DNA from: Burkholderia sp. BCC1644
GTDB lineage: Bacteria > Pseudomonadota > Gammaproteobacteria > Burkholderiales > Burkholderiaceae
NCBI RefSeq assembly: GCF_902833225.1
Contig: NZ_CADFEI010000014.1
Span: 1 to 64,000 of the forward strand
Reading direction: 5' to 3'
DNA length: 64,000 bases
Part shown: piece after piece, positions 17,833-26,779 of the stretch
Layout: each line of letters starts with the position of its first letter
Numbering within the stretch: position 1 is the first letter of the stretch
Notes under the pieces: model-generated
Seen by the model: the letters and a program-made list of their open reading frames with translations, nothing else
Told to the model about the DNA's origin: nothing
Databases searched by the model: none
Program-made: the position numbers and the translations under genes

Positions 17833-18141
17833 ATGCCGACCGAACTCGACATCGACGCCATCCTGAAAGCGCTCTCGAACCCCGTGCGCCGGGAGATCCT
17901 CGTCTGGCTGAAAACGCCCGGCGAGCATTTCCCGCAACAGACGCTGCCGTACGAACACGGCGTCTGCGCGGGCCAGATCGATGCGCGCTGCGGGCTGTCG
18001 CAGTCGACCGTCTCCGCGCACCTCGCCACGCTGCAACGCGCGGGGCTCGTGACGTCGACAAGGATCGGCCAGTGGGCGTTTTTCCAGCGCAACGAGGCCG
18101 TCATCGACGCATTTCACGACGCCCTGCGCCGCGAACTCTAG
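17833..18141 (+). CDS. ArsR/SmtB-type winged-helix repressor
   Basis: The 102-residue protein is one ArsR-like winged helix: [20 protein letters not shown] at the start, the recognition helix [20 protein letters not shown] and the wing [15 protein letters not shown] Cys-Ala-Gly-Gln and a later Cys occur, but no classical metal site is evident. ATG 17833 is chosen as it opens the fold; an upstream ATG at 17713 would read through the operator. An old yellow enzyme gene follows after 81 bp on the same strand, so the pair likely forms an electrophile-responsive unit. Confidence 0.87.
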   Translation: MPTELDIDAILKALSNPVRREILVWLKTPGEHFPQQTLPYEHGVCAGQIDARCGLSQSTVSAHLATLQRAGLVTSTRIGQWAFFQRNEAVIDAFHDALRREL

Positions 18142-18222
18142 CCAACGGCCTAACCGGCCATGCGGTGCGCCGCCGCACATGACGCGACGGTGCTCCCGCC
18201 TTTCGTGAAGAGGTTTTCTGCC

Positions 18223-19284
18223 ATGCCTACGCTGTTCGATCCCGTTACCCTCGGCGACCTGACCCTGCCGAACCGCATCGTGATGGCGCCGCTCACCCGC
18301 TCCCGTGCGGGCGCGGCGCGCGTGCCGAACGCACTGATGGCGCGCTATTACACCGAGCGCGCATCGGCCGGCCTGATCATTACCGAAGCAACGTCGGTCA
18401 CGCCGCAGGGCGTCGGCTATGCGGACACGCCGGGCATCTGGTCCGACGAGCAGGTCGAAGGATGGAAGCAGGTGACGCAGGCCGTGCACGCGGCCGGCGG
18501 CCGCATCGTGCTGCAGCTCTGGCACGTGGGCCGGATCTCCGATCCGGTGTTCCTGGACGGCGACCTGCCGGTCGCGCCGAGCGCGATCGCCGCAGGCGGC
18601 CACGTGAGCCTCGTGCGCCCGCAGCGCCCGTACGTGACGCCGCGCGCACTCGAACTCGACGAAATCCCGGGCATCGTCGCCGCCTACCGCAAGGGTGCCG
18701 AGAACGCGAAGGCGGCCGGCTTCGACGGCGTCGAGATCCACGGCGCGAACGGCTACCTGCTCGACCAGTTCCTGCAGGACAGCACCAACCGCCGCACCGA
18801 TGCGTACGGCGGCCCGATCGAGAACCGCGCACGCCTGCTGCTCGAAGTGGTCGACGCAGCGATCGACGTGTGGGGCGCCGGCCGTGTCGGCGTGCACCTC
18901 GCGCCGCGCGGCGACGCGCACACGATGGGTGATTCCGATCCGGCAGCGACGTTCGGTTATGTCGCGCGCGAACTCGGCCGCCGCAAGATCGCGTTCATCT
19001 TCACGCGCGAGTCGTATTCGGGCGACCACCTGAGCCCGCGGCTGAAGGAAGCGTTCGGCGGCCCGCTGATCGCAAACGAGCAGTTCACGCTCGACACCGC
19101 GCAGGCCGCGCTCGCAAGCGGCAACGCCGACGCGATCGCGTGGGGCAAGCTGTTCATCGCGAACCCGGACCTGCCGCGCCGCCTCGAACTCGGTGCACCG
19201 CTCAACAAGCCGGTGCCGGAGACGTTCTATGCGGAAGGCGAAACGGGTTACACCGATTACCCGGCGCTGAGCGACGCGGCCTGA
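18223..19284 (+). CDS. old yellow enzyme family alkene reductase (NemA-like)
   Basis: The 353-residue TIM-barrel flavoprotein shows OYE hallmarks: [10 protein letters not shown] near the N-terminus, the FMN and substrate region [10 protein letters not shown], the His/Asn pair in [14 protein letters not shown] and NRRTDAYGG. It should use FMN and NAD(P)H to reduce activated alkenes, maleimides or nitro compounds in the cytosol. It follows an ArsR-type repressor gene, like other repressor/reductase pairs induced by electrophiles. The length is normal for NemA/XenB-type members. The precise substrate is unknown. Confidence 0.92.
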   Translation: MPTLFDPVTLGDLTLPNRIVMAPLTRSRAGAARVPNALMARYYTERASAGLIITEATSVTPQGVGYADTPGIWSDEQVEGWKQVTQAVHAAGGRIVLQLWHVGRISDPVFLDGDLPVAPSAIAAGGHVSLVRPQRPYVTPRALELDEIPGIVAAYRKGAENAKAAGFDGVEIHGANGYLLDQFLQDSTNRRTDAYGGPIENRARLLLEVVDAAIDVWGAGRVGVHLAPRGDAHTMGDSDPAATFGYVARELGRRKIAFIFTRESYSGDHLSPRLKEAFGGPLIANEQFTLDTAQAALASGNADAIAWGKLFIANPDLPRRLELGAPLNKPVPETFYAEGETGYTDYPALSDAA

Positions 19285-19302
19285 CGGCCGGGCAGCACGT
19301 GT

Positions 19303-19830
19303 TCAGGCGCGCACGTCCGCGCGCATGAACACGCGCCGTGTTTCGTCGAGACCGAGCGCGACGTGGTGCGCGCGGATCGCGCGCAGCGTATCGTCGAGCG
19401 ATGCGTCGTCGACGACGCTGAAACCGAGGCGCGCGTAGTACGGCGCATTCCACGGCGCATCGCGGAACGTCGACAGCACGACCTGCTCGACGTGTTCCTG
19501 CGCCGCGCGCGCCATCACCTGCTCGATCAGGCGCGCGCCGATCCGCTGTCCGGCATGCGACGGCGCGACATCCAGTTCCTCCAGATACAACCGCTGCGCA
19601 TCGAGCAGCCGGTAGAACGCAAACCCGACGCACGCGCCCTGCGGATCGACCGCGACATACGCGCGGCCATCGTTGATGCGCATGAGCACGGCGGCCGCAT
19701 CGGTCGGCTCGCCGTCGGCGATGTCGGTCATGCCGATCTCGCGAAACCGCTGCGCGGCGGCGACTTCCACGGCGGCCATCGCGGCCGCGTCTTCCCGCGT
19801 GGCGGGGCGAATCAGGATCGATGCAGTCAT
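19303..19830 (-). CDS. GNAT-family N-acetyltransferase
   Basis: The 175-residue protein has a GNAT fold: the N-terminal IRPATREDAAAMAAVE, the strand YVAVDPQGACVGFAFYRL and the acetyl-CoA pyrophosphate loop VAPSHAGQRIGARLIEQ (Q-R-I-G-A). The C-terminus NAPYYARLGFSVV is the usual last motif. It is cytosolic and probably acetylates an amine of a small molecule or protein. It converges on the old yellow enzyme gene with an 18-bp gap and diverges from the LysE gene. The substrate cannot be inferred. Confidence 0.87.
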   Translation of the reverse strand: MTASILIRPATREDAAAMAAVEVAAAQRFREIGMTDIADGEPTDAAAVLMRINDGRAYVAVDPQGACVGFAFYRLLDAQRLYLEELDVAPSHAGQRIGARLIEQVMARAAQEHVEQVVLSTFRDAPWNAPYYARLGFSVVDDASLDDTLRAIRAHHVALGLDETRRVFMRADVRA

Positions 19831-19917
19831 GACGGCAATTCAGGCAGGCAGTCTGGAACGGCCGTCACTATAATCGAAACTTCATACGTTTCTAACGCCC
19901 CACTCACGAGGCTCGCC

Positions 19918-20529
19918 ATGACGCTGTCCGCCCTCGCCGTCTTCGCCTTCGCGCTGCTCGTCACGGCCGGCACGCCCGGGCCCAGCATCGCCGCGCTCGT
20001 CGCACGCGTGCTGACGAACGGCGTGCGCGACGTGCTGCCGTTCCTCGCGGCGATGTGGCTCGGCGAAGCGCTGTGGCTCACGCTCGCGGTCGCGGGGCTG
20101 TCCGCGTTTGCGCGCACGTTCGCGACGGGCCTGGTCGTGCTGAAGCTGCTCGGCGTCGCGTACCTGCTGTTTCTTGCATGGAAGATGTGGACCGCGCCGA
20201 CCGACACGGGTGCGGACGACCTGCCGCGCGGCCAGTCGCCGTGGCGCATGTTCGTCGCCGGCATGCTCGTGACGCTCGGCAATCCGAAGATCATGGTGTT
20301 CTATCTCGCACTGCTGCCGACCATCGTCGACCTCACGCATGTCGGTGTCGCTGCGTGGGCCGAGCTGGTCGGTACGATGCTCGCCGTGTTGATCCTGGCC
20401 GACTGCTTCTGGTCATTGCTCGCGTCGCGCGCACGCGCGTTCCTGACGTCGGCGCGCGCGAAACGGATGGCGAATCGCACAAGCGCAATCGCGATGGCCG
20501 GTGCGGCAGTGGCGATCGCGACGCGGTAA
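19918..20529 (+). CDS. LysE/RhtB-family amino acid exporter
   Basis: The 203-residue membrane protein has about six hydrophobic segments and the LysE family opening VTAGTPGPSIAALVARVLTN near residues 15-35. The second half has TLGNPKIMVFYLALLP, another family hallmark. It should export amino acids or related metabolites from the cytoplasm. The start is the ATG at 19918, 87 bp from the divergent GNAT gene. The exported hydrolase gene begins 54 bp after it on the same strand; whether they share a transcript is uncertain. Confidence 0.9.
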   Translation: MTLSALAVFAFALLVTAGTPGPSIAALVARVLTNGVRDVLPFLAAMWLGEALWLTLAVAGLSAFARTFATGLVVLKLLGVAYLLFLAWKMWTAPTDTGADDLPRGQSPWRMFVAGMLVTLGNPKIMVFYLALLPTIVDLTHVGVAAWAELVGTMLAVLILADCFWSLLASRARAFLTSARAKRMANRTSAIAMAGAAVAIATR

Positions 20530-20583
20530 GCGCCCCGTTCCGGCGCACATCGCGCGCCCGCTCCCCTTGCCTCAGGACTGCAC

Positions 20584-21540
20584 ATGAAAACCTGGCTGCC
20601 GGCGCTCCTCCTCTGCCTGTCCGCCACGCTCGCACACGCGGCCGGCATCAAGCTCGTCCGGATTCCGGCCGACGCCGGCGGCCCCGAACTGAAGGCGGTC
20701 GTGTGGACACCCTGCGCAGACGCTGCCCAGACGCTCACGATCGGCCCCTACGAATTGAAAGGGAAACGAGACTGCCCGACCGTCGGCGACAAGCTGCCGC
20801 TCGTCGTGATCTCGCACGGCCACGGCGGCACGTTCCTCGACCACCACGATCTTCCGGAAACGCTCGCCGACGCGGGCTATGTGGTCGCGGCCATCAACCA
20901 TCCCGGCGACACGGCGCTCGACATGAGCCATGCGGCCGACATTCACGAGTTCGTCGAACGCCCCGTCGACATCAAGCGCCTGATCGACTACATGCTCGTC
21001 AACTCGGCCGAGGCCGCTCGAATCGACCCCGCCCGGATCGGCTTCTTCGGATTCTCGCGCGGCGGTTACACCGGACTGGTGCTGGCCGGCGGCAATCCCG
21101 ATTACGTGCATGCGCCGGTCGCGTGCACGGACCCGACCTTGCTCATCTGCCAGCAGATTCGCGACCGCGACCTCGTCCTGCCACCCCTGACACACGACCC
21201 GCGAATCAAGGCCTACGTGCTGGCCGATCCGCTCGACGAATTTCCGACCGCCGACTCGGTAAAGCATGTCCACGCGCCGATCCAGCTCTGGGCATCGGAG
21301 GATGGCGGCGACGGCGTCGAGCCGGCCACCATCCCCGCGCTGGCCGGCCTGTTGCCTCAGCGGCCGGAATTCCACGTCGTTCGGGATGCCGCGCATTTCG
21401 CGTTCGTCGCGCCGTGTTCCGACGCATTGAAAAAAATATCGCCGCGCGTGTGCGTCGACGCGGGCGAATTCGATCGCGCCGCCTTTCACCGGACACTCGA
21501 CGCCCGCGCGCTCGCGTTCTTCAACGCGAATCTGCGCTGA
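20584..21540 (+). CDS. exported alpha/beta hydrolase (PAF-acetylhydrolase/dienelactone hydrolase-like)
   Basis: The 318-residue protein has a signal peptide ending ATLAHAA (about residue 20). The fold shows VVISHGHGG for the oxyanion hole, a nucleophile elbow IGFFGFSRGGY and a late His in VRDAAHFAFV. The AAD/ERPVDIKRLIDYM region resembles platelet-activating-factor acetylhydrolase-like esterases. It should act in the periplasm on an ester or lactone. Its stop codon (21538-21540) abuts that of the convergent PI-PLC-like gene with no gap. Confidence 0.82.
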   Translation: MKTWLPALLLCLSATLAHAAGIKLVRIPADAGGPELKAVVWTPCADAAQTLTIGPYELKGKRDCPTVGDKLPLVVISHGHGGTFLDHHDLPETLADAGYVVAAINHPGDTALDMSHAADIHEFVERPVDIKRLIDYMLVNSAEAARIDPARIGFFGFSRGGYTGLVLAGGNPDYVHAPVACTDPTLLICQQIRDRDLVLPPLTHDPRIKAYVLADPLDEFPTADSVKHVHAPIQLWASEDGGDGVEPATIPALAGLLPQRPEFHVVRDAAHFAFVAPCSDALKKISPRVCVDAGEFDRAAFHRTLDARALAFFNANLR

Positions 21541-22434
21541 CTAGCAGCGAAACGCCTTGCGCCAGACGCCCTGCTCCGGCGCATGGTCGTTGCACGCGAT
21601 CAGCGCGCGCACCAGCGCCCAGTCGTCGTCATCGCAGAAATCGAGCAGCATCGCGCCATACGAGCCGCGCTGCTCGCGCAACCGTTCGGCCAGTCGCGCA
21701 TGAATGCCCTGCACCCGTCCGTCGCCGTGCGCGACGACGGACGGATTCGCGCCCATCCCCGTCCCGCTGCAGAAGCTGATCGCCCAGCGGCCGCTGTCGG
21801 GCAACGGCAGGTGCGTCAGCAGCGCATCGATCGCGCGCCACTTCCACGCGATCGATCCCGCCACCGGCACGCGATATTCGTCCTGGATCACGAACGCGCC
21901 GTCGGGATGATCGATCGTGAACGTCGCGTTGTCGGGCCACGCAGTCAGGTCGATGCCGAGCGGCCGGCCGCTGCGAAAGCGCCGCAGCAGCACGATCGCG
22001 CCGCGCACGTCGCCGAGCGCAGGCAGCGTGCCGCCGGCGTGCCAGCGCAGCCGCGGATGCCGCGCGCGATGCGCGTCGAACGTCGCGTCGAAACCGCGCG
22101 TGCATGCCTGCGCGGGCCACTCGTCCTTCACCGACATCACGATGCATTCGCGCGGATGCGCGTCGAGAAAGCGCGTACAGGTTGCCAGCACGTCGTCGAA
22201 CGTCATCCCGAGCGCGATACCGCCGTGATGGATGTCGAATGCATCGCGCACGTGCCGGCAGCGGATGTCGAGCAGCCGCACGCCATGCGCGAGCTGCGCG
22301 TCGAGCGGCGCGCGCTGCGTGCGCACGAGCAAATCGTCGACCGTATACGCACAGGTGTCATGGCTGCCCGGTAGGGTCAGCGTATGCAGCAGCCGCGCAT
22401 CGTCGAGCGCCGACATCCAGTCGGTGAGCGGCAT
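21541..22434 (-). CDS. PI-PLC-like phosphodiesterase domain protein
   Basis: The 297-residue protein matches bacterial phosphatidylinositol-specific phospholipase C X domains: TLPGSHDTCAYT with the first catalytic His, GVRLLDIRCRH, then FDIHHGG with the second His, and IVMSVKDEW. It is expected to cleave a phosphodiester, possibly of inositol phospholipid. No signal peptide is seen. An in-frame ATG at 22461 would add nine residues and leave only 6 bp to the divergent lacI start; neither start has a good ribosome site. The neighbouring LacI regulator may control it, but no operator was found here. Confidence 0.8.
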   Translation of the reverse strand: MPLTDWMSALDDARLLHTLTLPGSHDTCAYTVDDLLVRTQRAPLDAQLAHGVRLLDIRCRHVRDAFDIHHGGIALGMTFDDVLATCTRFLDAHPRECIVMSVKDEWPAQACTRGFDATFDAHRARHPRLRWHAGGTLPALGDVRGAIVLLRRFRSGRPLGIDLTAWPDNATFTIDHPDGAFVIQDEYRVPVAGSIAWKWRAIDALLTHLPLPDSGRWAISFCSGTGMGANPSVVAHGDGRVQGIHARLAERLREQRGSYGAMLLDFCDDDDWALVRALIACNDHAPEQGVWRKAFRC

Positions 22435-22467
22435 GCACGTTTCGTGGCTCGAAGGGATCATGAATCG

Positions 22468-23490
22468 ATGAATGACAAGGAAAGAAAACCGTGGGTCACG
22501 GCGTCGGATGTCGCGGCGCGGGCCGGTGTCTCGCGCTCCGCGGTGTCGCGCGCATTTTCGCCGACGGCAAGCATCGCACCGCAGACGCGCGAACGCGTGA
22601 TGGTCGCCGCGCGTGCGCTCGGCTACCAGGTCAACCTGATCGCGCGCGACATGATCACGCAGCGCAGCAGCATGATCGGCGTCGTGACGGCCGGGTTCGA
22701 GAACCCGTTCCGCGCACGGTTGCTGTCGGACCTGATGGCCACGCTCGGGCAGCGTGCGCTCACGCCGCTCGTGACCAACGCGGAAGATCCGCGCCAGGTC
22801 CGGCAATCGCTCGAGCAACTGCTCAGCTACCGGATCGCGGGGCTCGTGATGACGTCCGCGTCGCCGCCGCTGTCGGTCGCGCAGCAGTATCTCGAACACC
22901 GGATTCCGGTCGTGATGATCAATCGCGAGGCGAACCTGCCGGGCGCCGATGTCGTCGTCAGCGACAACGCGGCGGGCGCCGTCCATGCGGCGCAGCGGCT
23001 CGTGCGGGCCGGCGCGCGCCGGCTCGCGTTCGTCGGGCCGCGCGGCGCGAGCTACAGCGCGCGGTCGCGCGCCGCGGCATTCGAACACGCGATCGGGCAA
23101 GGCGATGCATTCGACGCGACGCTCGCGCACGTGATCGACACACCGTCCGACACCCATGCCAGCGGGATCGACGCGGCGCGGCGACTGTTCGCAGCGAGCG
23201 AACGGCCTGATGGCGTGTTCTGCTCGTCCGACCTGCTCGCGCTCGGCGTGATCGATGTCGCGCGCGGCGAATTCGGGTTGCGCGTGCCGGACGACCTGTG
23301 CGTGATCGGCTTCGACGACATCCCGGCCGCCGAGTACGACGCGTATCGGCTGACGACGCTGCGGCAGGACACGCGCGGCCTCGCGCACGCGGCGATCGAC
23401 CTGCTCGCCGACCGCATGCAGACCTTCGACGGCCCGTCGCGCACGCGCGTCGTGCCGGTCACGCAGGTGGTACGGGACAGCTGCGTGTGA
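22468..23490 (+). CDS. LacI-family transcriptional regulator
   Basis: The 340-residue protein has an N-terminal LacI helix-turn-helix and hinge (VTASDVAARAGVSRSAVSRAF) and a periplasmic-binding-type effector domain (SSMIGVVTAGFENPF, VVMINREANLPGADVVVSDN, GVFCSSDLLALGVID, LCVIGFDDIPAAEYDAY). It should repress sugar-type genes until a small ligand binds. A perfect LacI-type palindrome lies upstream of the substrate-binding protein gene at 26522, its probable target. It starts at most 33 bp from the divergent PI-PLC-like gene and converges on the importer genes. ATG 22468 has AAGGGA 10 bp upstream. Confidence 0.9.
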   Translation: MNDKERKPWVTASDVAARAGVSRSAVSRAFSPTASIAPQTRERVMVAARALGYQVNLIARDMITQRSSMIGVVTAGFENPFRARLLSDLMATLGQRALTPLVTNAEDPRQVRQSLEQLLSYRIAGLVMTSASPPLSVAQQYLEHRIPVVMINREANLPGADVVVSDNAAGAVHAAQRLVRAGARRLAFVGPRGASYSARSRAAAFEHAIGQGDAFDATLAHVIDTPSDTHASGIDAARRLFAASERPDGVFCSSDLLALGVIDVARGEFGLRVPDDLCVIGFDDIPAAEYDAYRLTTLRQDTRGLAHAAIDLLADRMQTFDGPSRTRVVPVTQVVRDSCV

Positions 23491-23522
23491 CGAAGTGAAA
23501 TCGGGCGCGGCGCGGCCGCGCG

Positions 23523-24383
23523 TCACTTCAGCCCGCCCGCGAACCCGCGCAACAGGTAGCGCTGCACATAGCCGGCCACGGCCAGCGTGGGCAGCGACGC
23601 CATCAGCCCCGCGCTCATCAGGTCGCCCCAGTCGATGCCGTTCTCCGTCACGTAGCCGGCAATCGCGAGCGGCAGCGTGAAACGGCTCGGCGTCGACACG
23701 AACAGCAACGCGATCAGGAATTCGTTCCACGCGGCGATGAACACGAAGATCGCGGTTGCGATCAGCCCCGGCGCGCACAGCGGCAGCACGATCTGCACGA
23801 GCCGTCGCGCGAGCCCCGCACCGTCGATGCAGGCCGCTTCTTCGTACTCGATCGGCACTTCGCGAACGAATGCGAGCAGCATCCAGATCGCCATCGGCAA
23901 CGCATAAATCTGATACGCGAGCATCAGGCCAAGCGTCGAATCAAGCAGGTGCAGCCGCTTCGCGAGTGCGAACAGCGGCACCGCGATCGTGATCGGCGGC
24001 ATCAGCTTCAACGCGAGCACGAGCACCAGGAACAGCAGGTCGAGCCGTGCCGGAAACCGCAGCCGCACGAGCGCATACGCGGCCGGAAACGCGAGCGCCA
24101 GCGCGAGCAGCGTCGTGCCGAAACCGACCAGCAGCGAATTGAACAGCGGCGCGCCAATGCCGTTGGACCATACCGATGCGAAATGCTCGAGCGTCGGCGC
24201 GGCCGGCCAGATTCGCAACGGATGATCGAGGCGTTCGAGCGTCGGCATGAAAGCCGCGCCGGCCATCCACAGGCATGGCAGCAGCAACAGCGCGAGCGCG
24301 ACGATGCGCAACACCCACGGCATCGCGCGACCGAATGCGGCGCCCGTTCGCGCGCCCGTGATGCCTGCGGGATGCGCCGTCAT
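23523..24383 (-). CDS. carbohydrate-type ABC permease, second subunit (MalG-like)
   Basis: The 286-residue protein has six membrane segments and the EAA loop signature EYEEAACIDGAGLARRLVQIVLP, read in two parts: EYEEAACIDGAG then the loop end. This is the typical MalG/UgpE-type inner-membrane permease for a sugar-like solute. Its ATG overlaps the TGA of the first permease gene by 4 bp (ATGA), which indicates coupled translation. It is the last gene of the operon; no ATPase gene follows, since the lacI gene comes next in the opposite direction. Confidence 0.92.
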   Translation of the reverse strand: MTAHPAGITGARTGAAFGRAMPWVLRIVALALLLLPCLWMAGAAFMPTLERLDHPLRIWPAAPTLEHFASVWSNGIGAPLFNSLLVGFGTTLLALALAFPAAYALVRLRFPARLDLLFLVLVLALKLMPPITIAVPLFALAKRLHLLDSTLGLMLAYQIYALPMAIWMLLAFVREVPIEYEEAACIDGAGLARRLVQIVLPLCAPGLIATAIFVFIAAWNEFLIALLFVSTPSRFTLPLAIAGYVTENGIDWGDLMSAGLMASLPTLAVAGYVQRYLLRGFAGGLK

Positions 24384-25249
24384 GCGCGCCGCTTGCGAAC
24401 CGTCTGCCATACGTACCCCGAAACCAGCACCGCGGACGCCGCGAGCATCAGCACCGACGCGGCGCTCGCCGGCCCGACGTTGAAGAAGCGGAAGCCCGTG
24501 TCGTAGATATAGGTCGACAAGGTCTGCGTCGCATTGCCGGGGCCGCCGCCCGTCAGCGCATAGACCTTGTCGAACAGCTTGAACGTGTCGATCGAGCGCA
24601 GCAGCAGCGCAAGGCCGATCTGCGGCGCCGCGAGCGGCAGCGTGATGTCGCGCAGGCACTGCCACTCGCTCGCGCCGTCGGTGCGTGCGGCTTCGTACAG
24701 TTCCTGCGGAATCGACTGCAGCCCGGCCAGCACGATCAGGAACGCCATCGGCGTCCACTGCCATACGTCGACGAGCGCGAGCGACCAAAGCGCGAGATGC
24801 GGATCGGACAGCCAGCGCACGCCGTCGATGCCGAACACCGCTAGCAGCGCGTTCAGGAAGCCGTCGAAGTTGAGCCAGTTGCGCCAGATCGCCGAGCACA
24901 CGAGCGTGGACAGCATCATCGGCAGGATCGCGAGCGGCAGCGCGATGCGCCGCCCCGGAAACGCGCGCACGAACAGCAGCGCGAGGCCGAAACCCAGCGC
25001 GACTTCGGCGAGCGACGCGACGATCGTGAAGCGCAGCGTGTTGCCGAAGCCGGCCGTGAACGCGTCGTCGCCGAGCACCGCGCGATAGTTCGCGAGCCCG
25101 GTGAACGCGCGGCGCCCGGCCGAGTAGTCGACCTGGCAGAACGAATCGATCAGCACCTGCGCGACCGGATACAGCGCGAGCGCGGCGAGCACCAGCAGCG
25201 CGGGCCCGAGCAGCGCGACGAACGGCAGGCTGCGGCCGACGGACTTCAT
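24380..25249 (-). CDS. carbohydrate-type ABC permease, first subunit (MalF-like)
   Basis: The 289-residue protein has six membrane segments and an EAA loop with ELYEAARTDGASEWQCLRD. It is the MalF/UgpA partner of the downstream permease and forms the heterodimeric channel in the inner membrane. It begins 34 bp after the substrate-binding protein gene and overlaps the next permease by 4 bp. Its substrate is probably a sugar or polyol, judged from the family only. Confidence 0.92.
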   Translation of the reverse strand: MKSVGRSLPFVALLGPALLVLAALALYPVAQVLIDSFCQVDYSAGRRAFTGLANYRAVLGDDAFTAGFGNTLRFTIVASLAEVALGFGLALLFVRAFPGRRIALPLAILPMMLSTLVCSAIWRNWLNFDGFLNALLAVFGIDGVRWLSDPHLALWSLALVDVWQWTPMAFLIVLAGLQSIPQELYEAARTDGASEWQCLRDITLPLAAPQIGLALLLRSIDTFKLFDKVYALTGGGPGNATQTLSTYIYDTGFRFFNVGPASAASVLMLAASAVLVSGYVWQTVRKRRA

Positions 25250-25283
25250 GCGCGACCTCCGGCCGCCGAGTCGACGCGCGCCG

Positions 25284-26522
25284 TCACTTGCCGGCCGCGG
25301 CCATCGCCTGCGCGATCTTCTGCTGCGCCTGGCGCAGCGCCGCGTCGGGTGCGGCCTGCCCCGTCAGCGCGAGCTGCAGCTGGTCGCCGAGAATGCTTTC
25401 GACCTGCTGCCAGTCCTTCACGCGCGGCCGCGCACGGCCGGCTTCGAGCGCCTTCAGCTGATCGGGATACCAGCGGTACTGGCGCACCAGTGCCGGATCG
25501 TTGAACACGCTGCGGCGGGTCGGCGGAATGCCGATGCCGGCGAGGCGCGTCTGTGTATCGCGGTTGGTCAGGTACGCCAGGAAGTCCTGCGCGAGCTTCG
25601 CGTGCGGCGCATCCTTCGGAATGCCCATCTGCCAGATGCCGAGCATCGGCGCCGGGCCGGCGGTCTGCCCGGGCGGCGGCTGCAGCGCGATCTGCCCGAC
25701 CACGCGCGACTGCTTCGGATCGTCGAGCGCCGGCACCCATGCCGGCCACACCTCGATCGACTGCGCTGCCGTGCCGCGCTGCAGCGCATCGCGCACTTCG
25801 GCCGCGCCGTACACGTCGACATCCTTCGGCGCGGACGCCTTCAGCGCGAGGAACGTCTTCAGCGCGGCCTGCGCTTCGCGCGAATCGATCGTCACGTTGC
25901 CGGCGTGGTCGAACACGTCGCCGCCGTACGCCCACAGGATCGGCAGGAAGCCCGTCACGACCGGGTTGCCCTTGGTGCCGCGGAATACGACACCCGACAC
26001 GCTCTTGTCCGCGCCGCCGACGGTCTGCGCGATCTTCAGCACGTCGTCCCAGTTGCGCGGCGGCTGCAGCTTGTACTTCGCGAGCAGGTCCTTGCGGTAC
26101 GCGAACATCTCGACGTTGCCGACGATCGGCAGCGCGTACAGCGCACCGGCCGCGTTGCGGCCGAGCGCGACGGCGGACGGCACGAGATCGGCGTCCGCGA
26201 GCGATGCCGGCAGCGGCTTCAGCCAGCCGTTGCCGATGAATTCGGGCGCCCACGTGTCGTCCATCATCACGAGGTCGTACGCGCCGGTGCCTTCGCGCAT
26301 CGACAGCTTGAGCTTCTGGTACAGGTTCGCGTTCGGCAGCTTGAGCAGCTCGATCTCGGTGCCCGGGTGCAGCTTGTTGAAGCCGGCGACGGCGTCGGCC
26401 AGCCCCTTGCCATAGATGTCGTCGCGGCCCGCGATGACGAGATCCGCGGCACCGGCGTGCGTGGCGGCGAAGGACAACGCAAGGGCGGCGGACAGCGCGC
26501 GCAGGCGGCTCAGCAAGGTCAT
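25284..26522 (-). CDS. ABC transporter extracellular substrate-binding protein, family 1
   Basis: The 412-residue protein has a signal peptide ending AATHAGAAD and a cluster-B binding fold: LVIAGRDDIYGKGLADAV, FNKLHPGTEIELLKLP, LVMMDDTWAPEFIGNGWL and the C-lobe GIWQMGIPKDAPHAKLAQDF. Such proteins bind sugars, glycerol phosphates or polyols in the periplasm. It is the first gene of the importer operon and its start at 26522 is 42 bp from a LacI-type operator, so it is probably induced by its own ligand. The usual MalK-type ATPase gene is missing from the cluster. Confidence 0.88.
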   Translation of the reverse strand: MTLLSRLRALSAALALSFAATHAGAADLVIAGRDDIYGKGLADAVAGFNKLHPGTEIELLKLPNANLYQKLKLSMREGTGAYDLVMMDDTWAPEFIGNGWLKPLPASLADADLVPSAVALGRNAAGALYALPIVGNVEMFAYRKDLLAKYKLQPPRNWDDVLKIAQTVGGADKSVSGVVFRGTKGNPVVTGFLPILWAYGGDVFDHAGNVTIDSREAQAALKTFLALKASAPKDVDVYGAAEVRDALQRGTAAQSIEVWPAWVPALDDPKQSRVVGQIALQPPPGQTAGPAPMLGIWQMGIPKDAPHAKLAQDFLAYLTNRDTQTRLAGIGIPPTRRSVFNDPALVRQYRWYPDQLKALEAGRARPRVKDWQQVESILGDQLQLALTGQAAPDAALRQAQQKIAQAMAAAGK

Positions 26523-26563
26523 GAGGTCTCTCTCGTTCGACGTGGTGGCGGGACAGCCATGCA

Positions 26564-26579
26564 TTGCACACGTGTGCAA
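26564..26579. promoter_or_regulatory. LacI-type operator before the ABC importer operon
   Basis: TTGCACACGTGTGCAA is a perfect 16-bp palindrome with a central CG, the form typical of LacI-family operators. It ends 42 bp upstream of the substrate-binding protein start and fits repression by the LacI protein encoded at 22468-23490. No second copy was found near lacI. Confidence 0.75.
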
Positions 26580-26720
26580 CGCGGGCGGCGCTTCTGGCCG
26601 CCTGATGCGAACGCCATTGTTCACGCCGATCGTTAAGAATTTATGGCACGCGGCGAGAGAGGCCGCCGCCGTACCTGGCCGCCCCGCCCGCCTGGCTGCC
26701 TCGGTCCGGCCGCCACGGGA

Positions 26721-26776
26721 AGACATCTCCGGGCAGACCTCCCCGGCCGGACCTCCCCGGCCAGACCTCCCCGGCC
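26721..26776. repeat. 14-bp tandem repeat downstream of the porin gene
   Basis: Three nearly identical units, RGACCTCCCCGGCC, run from 26735 to 26776, preceded by a degraded unit at 26721-26734. The array ends 3 bp before the porin stop codon complement. Read on the minus strand it directly follows the gene, so it may affect transcript ends; it could also be a simple slippage product. Confidence 0.7.
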
Positions 26777-26779
26777 AGG

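Noticed and set aside
21541-23778. Long minus-strand extension of the PI-PLC-like protein through the lacI gene
   Set aside because: The extension is Arg/Asp-rich antisense of lacI; the domain starts at about 22434.
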